From Paralichthys olivaceus (taxonomy: Eukaryota > Chordata > Actinopteri > Pleuronectiformes > Paralichthyidae): a DNA stretch of 64,000 bases. The stretch is from positions 14,866,316 through 14,930,315 of the forward strand of contig NC_091098.1 in assembly GCF_024713975.1 (NCBI RefSeq), in the 5' to 3' direction. Below the pieces are notes generated by a model, which was not told the origin of the DNA, did not search any database, and was given only the letters and a program-made list of their open reading frames with translations. The position numbers and the translations under genes are program-made. Shown here piece by piece: positions 54,972-64,000 of the stretch; the stretch's first letter is position 1; each line of letters opens with the position of its first letter.

Positions 54972-56862
54972 TACGCATGCATATAAAAGAAGAGAACCCC
55001 CAAGGTGAGTATAGTGTGACTGCCCCTCTCACCTTGTCCTCAGTGCATGGTAAGCTTTCTCACACCTTAACTGTGGTCGTGTTTTGCTTCTCCACTCGGT
55101 TACTGTGGGACAAAGCATTAAGAGCTGTCACCAGCCTGGTCCATTAACATTTTACGCTACAGCAGATCACATTAACAACCTAACAGCTCCACTGAGCGTA
55201 ATGTTTTTAATCCAATAGAAAAACCTCAGAGGACCACATGCATTTTCAATCAGGCTCTACTATAAAACATTCTCAGTCAGGTGCTGCGCTGTCCGAGCCA
55301 GACACACTGTATATGTTAACATATTTTAGCCTACATGAACAGGCATGGTGAGAATACTGTCAGTATCTGTACTGAATCTAAAGAGTTATGTCTGTCATTC
55401 ACAAAAATAAACAGATGATAAAAAAATGTTTTAAATCTTAACACTTATTCAACAATTTACAAAAACATTATTTTACTTTTAGCAAAGTTTCACTTTACAA
55501 AACAGGTTCACTGAAGGAGTCCATATTCCTTCTGTAATGTTTTGTCTCCATTTCACCATTTTCTAAAATAAAAACAAGACAATTACACAATTATATCAAA
55601 TTCTAAATGAGATCAAATGATTCATGAAATTATTATCATAGTTTTTCTTATTAAGAATGGATTCAGTAAAAACAATTATGTACCCTATTAATAAACAGGT
55701 AAAAGAAGTAATAAAATGCTGAAAACAGACCTTAAGTGTTATACACAAAAGCCAGGTAGATGGTGAAAGATCTCAGCCATCAAAATAATGCACTATTCTC
55801 CCTGATGTGGTCATTTCTTAATATTTCATATCCTTTTTATCATATTTATTAAACCTACCTCAGTCTGATGTTGCCCAGCACATGGTTGTACATTAACTGC
55901 GCATACCTGCACTTTACATATATTTGTATGTATCTCTTCCTACCGTCCTCAAACTATATTAACTCTAAAATAAATTATTTTTTTCTTGTTTTATCGTATC
56001 TTATCTTCAGATCAAGGAGAGTCATAGAAAAGCATTTCACTGCACGTTGTACTGTGTATTCAACAAATAACATTTTGATTTGATTTTGATTTGATAATTG
56101 TGTGACTAATGTGGACATTAGATACCGTACAGACACATTCAGATCGATCAGTAAACAAAGCTATTGACACACAATGTGAACAAGTTTCAACAGAACCAAC
56201 AAATCGTTTTTAAGTGATGAGAGGAGACTCGTAATAACAGCAGTGAATTGGTGTTTGTCATCAAACCCTGTCACCACAGGGTCAATTAAAGGTGTTTACT
56301 TACGTCCGATCCACTCCAGTGGCACAGCAGAGAGACGGGATCTGTCGAATGTTAACTCAAAAAAAATATTCCCATCATCAGCTGTCAGTCCAAGTCCCTC
56401 TGCTCAGTGAATCTGAATGAATCAGGCAAGACTCAAAACCAAAACAAATAATGAGTCTTAATCAAAGCTACTTTTCTCCTCAAAAAAGTGTCAAAGAAGT
56501 TCTGAAGGGTTTGTGCAGCTCCTCATCTGCTGCCTGTATTGTTCTTGCTGTGTTGCAGTTCAAAGGCCTGTGTCGGGGGGGTAATCCATTTGATAGCTGT
56601 GTGTGCGTATGTGTGTCCCGGCTCCCTGTGCGTCACGTTGGGCTCTTGCAATGTGCTGTGCCCCCAACACCATGAGCAGAAATGAATTTGAGCTCCGTCT
56701 GCTCTTACCTCCCACCTTCCTCCCCTCCCTCTCTCCCCCTCTATCTCCTCCTCCTCCTGGGTCAACCAGCCTGTCCTCTAGGGCTGAGGGTGGAGCGTGC
56801 AGCCAGAAGTGAAGGCAGGGTGTTTTACATACCTATGAAGTGTGTGCATGTGTGCGTGCTTG

Positions 56863-56863
56863 C

Positions 56864-56897
<34 letters not shown>

Positions 56898-56985
56898 AAC
56901 AGGTAGAGAAGGTATTGTGCATTTGCTTATGCACATTATGTAGAGTGTGCATGCATATGTATTTGGAAACTTGTTTTGAAGTTTA

Positions 56986-57019
<34 letters not shown>

Positions 57020-57034
57020 AGAGAGAGACAAAGA
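56863..57034. repeat. Paired (TG)n/(GA)n microsatellites
   Basis: (TG)n then (GA)n at 56863-56898, and again (TG)n then (GA)n at 56989-57034. The two compound repeats are separated by about 90 bases of ordinary sequence. The duplicate order suggests a local duplication. Confidence 0.8.
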
Positions 57035-60000
57035 GAGAGCATGGGAGAGACAGAGAAGCACCTCCCCTCCCTGTAATGATTATGCCTTGTGTAAGTCATT
57101 GATACACACCGGTCCTGTTTTTATTCAAAGCTTTCTTCTGTTTTGCTCTTCTCCTCCTCCATCCATCTCCTTTGGTAACCGTGAACAAGGGCCGCTCCAC
57201 TTCCGCCTATCCAGGAATGCCAATTGGCTGAGTCAGCAGGGCGACATTAGGTCACGCCCTTGGCTGCACACAGAGCAGAGGTTAGTGTAAAAAAGAAAAA
57301 AAAGGACACACATGCTGTCTTCTGAGTTGAATGTCAAGACTGTCACACACAGACACACGTGATGTTAAGGAAATACAAATGTCATGCACTCAAACACTCA
57401 GGTGCAGACACAATGAGTGGATTCATAAATTCATGCACACACTCACACATATGCACAAACCTTGAAGACACATTGACAAAAATCCAACCAAACAGGCAAA
57501 TAAATAGTGGTGATGAAATTGCAGCGTCCTCTTCATTTTTTCCCTACAGGCTGCAGCTAACAAGGAAGCTGTAGTTTGTATTTTGTACATTTTACGTGCA
57601 TTACATTTACATGAATTGCCTCCCACCCCTGCAGCACCGACGGACACTACCAGTGCTGCAGGGTTGGGAGGCACACTGAAAACGTGCTACAGCCATCGGC
57701 CACTCTCTGTTTGTCTAGCCCAAAGCCATTGATCCCTGGCAGAGATGGAGTTGTCCCATGATGTCAGCAAACCTGGCCGTCTCGTCCTGCGGTGCCGCCA
57801 GGTTCTCATCAGATCAGTCGAACCATTCTGTCCTGCAGCTGAGGAGGTGGGGCCGTAAGCTCCCTGAGAATCACTCTAATATGATTATCCTGACTCCTCT
57901 GCTACTCGAGGACATTTTGTCACACAAAGCAGTAAAGCAGCAAAATTAATCCACTTTGTTCGTTTAACAGCTTAGGTGTGACAACTGATGTGCAAGAGAA
58001 GAGGGAGGGAGACTGTAGGTGAGACTAAGACAAAAGGCAGGATAATGAATTGACCTTGGCTTTTGAGGTTATGGATCAAAACCTGTAGAATTAGTCATTG
58101 GGTTTGAAATTGGTTCTTTGGGAAAGCAAACCATTTTTTTCTCTCTATCTATTATCAGGTAGATAATATCTTACATGTCATGTTAGGTCACAGAGCAGCA
58201 TGAAGGCCTGAAAGGAATGCAGCGACTTAAAATATCTCAATCTATGACAACCTTTCTTTTCCCCTGAGATTTCTTGCCGGACATTCTCCCACATGTTGTA
58301 ACTTATTTCTAGCTCCTCGTATTGTGCCAGAAATAAAAATGACAGCTGTTTTCCTTTGAGAGGGAGTCTCATCTGCAAAGACCTTTTAGTGAATCTCCTT
58401 AGAGATGTATGTCTATTGGAACTGTGGCATTGGCAATTAAAAAAACAACAACAGCGCTGCACTCCTGTGCCTGGAGAAGAGAGAGATGGAGAGTGTCCTG
58501 GAATACGCCGCACTCAATCCAAAAGCAGTAACTCAATCAAGCTCACTTTTCATGTCGGTAAACATGGCTTCCATTGGCCTCAATGGGGAGGGATGAGGCT
58601 TAACTGAATTTTCACTCAAAAGGAACAAAAGGTCTGACAGAGCCATTCGTCTTCCTGCGGGACAGCCTGAACTGGGTCATACCTCGGGCTAAAAATGCAC
58701 CGAGCGAAGAGCAACACCTGGTCGGACAAAGCTGGCAATGAGAAGTTAAAGAACATCTGAGAGAAACATTAACTATCGAACCGTGAATAACAGACAGATG
58801 AAGAATTTGGGATTTCAACTTTGTGTGAATCCGTAATAACCAGGAAAAGATACAGTGGGAGATTACTTTGCCAATAAAGTGCTGTTTTATTTCTATCAAA
58901 GGCCCCATTACTGTCATTATTCTCAGAGACGTTTTCCATGAGAGGCTACAGGCATGACTCACATTTGCAAACCCATCACTGACTGTGAAAAATACTCATT
59001 GAACTTGGTTTTGAGCATAAAGTCAATAATAACACAAAGCGTCGGAGATGAGTATCAGATAGTATATGATAAGTATCTGTACCACAAGAGAAAGAGCTTG
59101 ATTTGAACCCAAATTAGTTTTAATACATATATTTTCTCTCTTACCTTGAGTGGTGAAGTAGCCTACCTCTTTAGTTTCATTCATAAATCTTTCTTCTCTG
59201 CCTCTGCTCCATTACAATTGGAATTAATTTCTTGTGATGTTCCCAGAAATTAATGGGAACATTTCTCTGCAGAAGTTTTCTGTAACTCCGGCTACATGAT
59301 GTAAACAGTTTTCATTGTTCACCAATAATGCACTTTTAGTTTAATGAAGCAGAATTTAATGTCGTGAGAATCACAAGCATAATTCAATTCCCTTCCTTTA
59401 TTTGAAGGAGCACTGACTGAAAACGTGTATTCTATTAATGTATAAATGTTAACATTGCCTTTTAAAGTTCTTGTGTTTTCACTTCCTTTCTAAAGTAAAA
59501 GTGCAGCTAGACTAAACTGTAAGAGCTGATCAAATGTTTCCAATGTAGCTTTCTACAGGTGTTGATGAATGTGGGGCACAGCAGATATGTTTATTAATGA
59601 AGCACTTTGGCAGGACACAGAGCTTTGCTTATGATCGAGTTTGTGGCCTTTCAGTGACAAGATGATCTCTGTAAACAAAAAGTCCCGGCCGTTCCAGAGC
59701 GCAGGCGTTATGAGAATGTGTTTTGTTTACCTTTCGCTGGTTTCAAAAGACAGATTGTCCGTAACATAATCTGTTTACGAATTTTCAAAGCGTTAAGCGC
59801 TGAGCGAGTGAGTTAATCCATCATATCGCGGCAATCTCTGCATATGGTCACAGTGTGATAGCCACGGCCACTTTTCATGGAGGAATACGGCTTATTATCT
59901 GTGAGTGCTCTGTCATTCTAATAGCTGTGGAGGACGTAGATGAATAAGCTGAATGGCAGACGTGTGATTTTTGCTGCCAAGTTGGATGTTAATGGAAGCT

Positions 60001-61759
60001 CGCGAAGACAAATGTGATCCACCGGCCTTCACGTACACAGATGGATCACAGGAGGTTTTCAGGTGGTTGAACAGAGGATAAAAGTTACACAGAGCAGCGC
60101 CGCATGAACCTGATCCAAACTTTTGACCAGCTTCAGCCAACTGCATATTTTTGTGGGCATGCAGGAGAAGTTACACCATGAAAAATGCAGACAGAACAAA
60201 AGTATGCAAGTATGCACGTGCGATTTCGGATCCAGACAACAGGACTGGGGATTGGAGGGATCCAAGCATTTTGAATGGATTACTTGCTATGAATACTTGC
60301 TACAGGCTGTACGTCTGATGCTGTTCTTATTTTTGCACATGTCGGCTGTCAGAATTGATCTCCTTCAAAATATTCAAACCATTTCAGAAACACAGATCGT
60401 TGAGAGCATTTTTTTTTTTTGTCTTTATTTCAGCAACACATTGTGGCGCTTTCCCATCGTTATTCCACTTATGTCTTCTCGGAATTTCAGTTTCAAAACA
60501 TTCCTGCACAAACATTCACAGCACAGCGCTCATCCCTCAAAGATTTATAATGAACTACCATAGGAGAGTGTAAAATTTGATGTAGGATATATATTTTCTT
60601 AATACAGGTGCAATAAGCAGCCAAATATATTAAAACTGCTTTATCGTGTAGCTGTAAAAACCAGAAAGAAAAGAAAGTTGATCTGTTTCTTCTTCTCCTT
60701 GTGGCCCCTCACTGATTTTTTTTCGTCTTTTTTTTACTGCTCATCCATCAAAGCCCACTATGAGGGGGCTCTGACAGATGGCTGATGTATTCTGTGTGTG
60801 CACAGCAAACACTGCAAAGGTACAGGTAAGAGAGGCATAAAAAACAAAATAAATAAATTGACAGAAAGGAGGAGATGAATAAACTTAAAGAAGAGAAAAC
60901 CTGAAAAACAGCTCATGACAAATCAGTTAAACAATTTAGAGTTTACACAGTTTAAAGTTTAACATGAAGATGTTTAGTTGTGATCCACTAATAAGAGTTG
61001 TGTTCAAGGATGTGTCATTTGAACCGTCAATCGGGGGGGGGCTGAATCTAAAACAAACTTTGAAATCTCTCCGCCTGACTGTTTTCCTTCCTCCTCTCCT
61101 CTGCAAGCATGCACACTATCTATCCATCCAGCCTGAGTGATCCTGCAACTCCTCTGTAGCAAACAAAGTGTTTGAGAACAAGAAAAACAGGGTAGGTTGT
61201 AATTCAAGCATAAAAGATAAATGTGCAGCAGTGGAATGAAGATATCTGCATCCTGGAGAAAGAAAAACAGACACCATGAGGAGAAAGAATTAGAGGGACT
61301 AGGTGGAAAAGGAGGGAAGGGGGCAAAGGTACATTTTGGAGGGGGCGGTGTGTCTGTCGGAGAAAACAAGAACTGATTGACGCCAGTGACATCACAATGG
61401 AATAAAGTGCACGGATCAGGAGCATTGTGCCTCTGGTGCCTTAAAACTGGTCGTCCAGGAAAAACAAACCGTGAGCACAAGGTGATGGATGTGGGAGGCA
61501 GTGTGGTCGTGTGTGTGTACACAGTGTGTGTACATGAGTGAGCAGCACTGCGTATGTTTTCATGGAAGTTTGTTTAGAGTAGTGTGAGTGTGAGTAGTGA
61601 GCATGCAGATGGAGATGCAGATGTGGTGAATAGTACTCTGTGCTCTTCAGGGGTCTCTGGGAGAAACTGGCAGCACAGACACATTTTTGCCCTCCGCACT
61701 TCTTCCACTTTCTCAAAGTCAGCCAACAACTCCTACGGCATCTGGGCTCGCAACCTGCA

Positions 61760-61761
<2 letters not shown>

Positions 61762-61805
<44 letters not shown>
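61762..61805. repeat. (TG)n microsatellite, 44 bp
   Basis: About 22 uninterrupted TG units. Confidence 0.97.
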
Positions 61806-61806
<1 letters not shown>

Positions 61807-62234
61807 TCTGAGGATGTAGAACCGTGACCACGTTTTTCATCTTTGTGGTGGATCTGTATCTCTCTGTATAAATGAATGAACACATTTCTCCGGCTGCCGG
61901 CTCTTTAGGGGCTCAGACAGCCCCGGGTGCACTGTGCCTCAACTGTCTCAACATTTTCTGAAAAGATGAAGGTCCTGTTGACATTGTTACTGCCGCTGAG
62001 AAGATTGTCTTGTGTCCCCTGTCTGTTGGTTTGTTCGTTGCTATTAGTTTATTTGTTGGTTGTTTATGAAAATCTACTGAACAGATTCCCATGTAACTTG
62101 TTGGAGTGATAGGCTGAGAGAGAAGCCATAACATTTTGGCATGAAGTCTGTCATAGGGTAGGGTTCAGGATTTATTTTTGACTTTATTTAGCCTCGTGAG
62201 ATAATAATAATTGGCTGATCTTGATTACAAATGG

Positions 62235-62480
62235 GATGTTTGTCCTTTGCGAAGTTATGTGCCGAATGTTTATATACCACTCAGAGAACCAAGTTTCATT
62301 TGCCCTCTCGTGTAGGAAGTCATGCAGTGGTTTTATACACAGCATTTTTTCTATTACGCACCATTCACAAGCAAAAGGGGCAATTAGGGGTTAAGTATGT
62401 TACCTCAGGACACTTTGGAATGCAAACTGGAGGAGCCGGGGATCGAACCACAAACATCTCTACCCTCTGAATGCTATTCT
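62235..62480 (-). mobile_element. tRNA-derived SINE (head on the - strand)
   Basis: On the - strand, GGTTCGATCCC (complement of 62438-62448) is a pol III B-box. The surrounding words GGAGGAGCCGGGGATCGAAC and TCAGGACACTTTGGAATGCA (+ strand) match the tRNA-head SINE very common in bony fish. Its body continues to about 62240 with degenerate TGAATGG and CTCTGAGTGGTATATAAA motifs. The A box is poorly preserved. This is a dead copy, not a tRNA gene. Confidence 0.65.
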
Positions 62481-64000
62481 AGTTATTACTGCATTACTGT
62501 GTTAGTGGAGGACCAACGTGGAGTTGTCTTGTTTGTGATTCACTCTATTGAATAATTTTCTTTTTGATCTAATTCACCATTCGCATGGATATACATATAA
62601 ATGTACATATGCATATTAATAAACATATACATTTATGGTCCCCAGATGATGAATCATCTTTTCTTTTACTTGTGTCTTAACAACTATTTGATGGATTGCC
62701 ATGAAATTCATGTCCCCCTCAGGATGTGTTGTGACATCGTTGATTATCCTTTCATTTCTTATCTAGTGCCATCATCAGGTCAAATATTACCTAGCAAACT
62801 GGTTTATGACCAAAAAAGCCAACCTGCCAAACTGAGGCCGTTTCCATCAGCCTCAGCAGAGCCACTGGCATGACTGTGGATGCCTTCTTGCCTTTGTGTC
62901 TGTTTTTAGATGTATGTTATGTATACATTGTTTCATTACAGCCTCATTTTAAGGGCTTGTTCCGCGGCGGTAACCCGCATCAAAATCAAGCTTGAAGTTG
63001 ATATTGGGTTTCACGTGGTGCATATTCCCAAATAAATTCGTCTTTGATCGAATTACAACAAAGACACAACAAGCAGGTCTAGGTCAGGTGATTTTCCAGC
63101 AAAGGAGTAATAGTTGGTTTCTGGTGCTTGAGGCAAAATATAATTAAGCTGCCATGTGTAGTCGGCTGTGTGCTCTCCGCTTGATTGATACTTGGAGGTG
63201 AAAGGGAGGGTATATACACAGGAGAAGGGGGTAACAGGGAGGCGATTAGCTCAATGCTGCTGTGAGGTCGCCTATAGCAGGTTGGTCTGGCCATTTGTAC
63301 CTGCACGTCCTGATGCAGTGCAGGTGTTTAACAGTCAGAAACAGCAGTGAGTAAAGAGGGTGACAGAGAGGTAGATTTATGAGCTGCAGCTATTTGTTTA
63401 AACAGATCTCCCCTGAATACTGGAGCATTCCCTCCGTAAACCCCAAAAGATGGAAAGAGTCAGAAATGCGTGTAAAAAACTGGAAGGGAAAGATGCTTCG
63501 GCTGGAAAGACAGAAAAAAAAACACAGACAATGGAGGCGTATCAATTTCACTTAGTAAGTACAAGGAGTCAGGCAAAGAGAAAAGCCTGAGGAGAAAAAC
63601 AAACCTTCCGAACCAAGAGTTATGGTGAATGGACACAACATAAACAGTATCATGGGAAAGTAAAGCCAGGTTGGAAATCATCTGTACGTGTTTCATCGAA
63701 TGAGGACAGGAGGTGGAGGATGGAACGTGGGCCACATGTGAACACACACACACAAAACACACATTCATGGTACCTTAAAGGTGCTGTGCTTTCTATCAAA
63801 ATGACCAGTTGTTTATGTCGTATCAAGAAACCAGAGCCTCACTGTGGAAAAGCTCAAATACAAGGTATGCATTTGTGTGCGTGTGTGTGCATATTTGTGT
63901 TTGCACGCATGCACACCCAAGAATGCCTGCTTTCTAAGTACGTACGCACTCATCATGCACAGTTCTCCGTACACGCTGACGTCATAGTGCTAATGATGAT

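Larger units (their letters stand above)
48706..64000. other. 15-kb stretch with no gene found; presumed avpr2 upstream region
   Basis: I found no exon resembling a known protein on either strand. In human the other neighbour of AVPR2 is L1CAM, but no Ig or FN3 exon motifs are visible. The 5' non-coding exon of avpr2 should lie here on the - strand; one weak candidate donor (GGATCGGAC|GTAAGT) is near 56305-56312. The rest is microsatellites, MITE and SINE fragments (listed) and non-repetitive AT-rich sequence. Confidence 0.5.

Noticed and set aside
60123-60563. 146-codon open frame in the gene-free right part
   Set aside because: Random-like composition, no motif and no splice-linked exon; the overlapping - strand frames look equally meaningless.
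61004-61522. 172-codon - strand open frame
   Set aside because: Pro/Ser/Cys-rich low-complexity frame from CT-rich sequence; no domain and not supported by flanking exons.
62438-62448. Pol III B-box suggesting a tRNA gene
   Set aside because: No foldable cloverleaf or good A box, and the flanks match a tRNA-derived SINE.

Overview
This window is vertebrate nuclear DNA, almost certainly from a teleost fish and probably a percomorph. Genes are split into many short exons with GT-AG introns, often of only 75-500 bases. Poly(A) signals, long CA/TG microsatellites, MITE-like repeats and a tRNA-derived SINE of a type common in bony fish are present, and every protein matches a vertebrate family. 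There are no prokaryotic operons, CRISPR arrays or phage genes. Most open reading frames over 60 codons here are chance or shadow frames; the real genes were rebuilt by joining exons at splice sites and checking reading phase.

Layout, left to right: (1) the 3' part of a polypeptide GalNAc-transferase of the GALNT6/GALNT3 group, + strand, 938-3327, running off the left edge; (2) complete g6pd, + strand, 4574-8231, 12 coding exons, 517 residues; (3) a ceramide kinase, - strand, 17541-9944, 13 coding exons, about 585 residues; (4) naa10, + strand, 18452-20634, 8 exons, 217 residues, head-to-head with the ceramide kinase across a 910-base spacer; (5) arhgap4, + strand, 24450-32002, 21 coding exons, 847 residues; (6) ssr4 (TRAP-delta), + strand, 33385-37288, 6 exons, 167 residues; (7) a vasopressin V2-type receptor, avpr2, - strand, 48705-43610, 5 coding exons, 516 residues. 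From 48706 to 64000 I find no convincing coding exon, only microsatellites, repeat fragments and unassigned single-copy sequence.

The genes are not a pathway; what links them is synteny. g6pd, naa10, arhgap4, ssr4 and avpr2 all have human counterparts on Xq28, where AVPR2, ARHGAP4 and NAA10 are direct neighbours. GALNT6 and CERK lie on other human chromosomes, so the fish block is a rearranged version of the Xq28 group.

The most notable points are: the Arhgap4 model has F-BAR and RhoGAP regions but no sequence for the C-terminal SH3 domain; the V2 receptor has a third intracellular loop of about 150 residues and three phase-0 introns absent from the human gene, each directly after a CAG codon; g6pd has one GC-AG intron; the ssr4 promoter carries two XBP1/ATF6-type UPR elements next to an NRF1-like site; an ssr4 intron holds a perfect 19-bp inverted repeat; and a 380-bp MITE with perfect 13-bp terminal inverted repeats has diverged relatives elsewhere in the window. 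I did not find a wholly new biological system.
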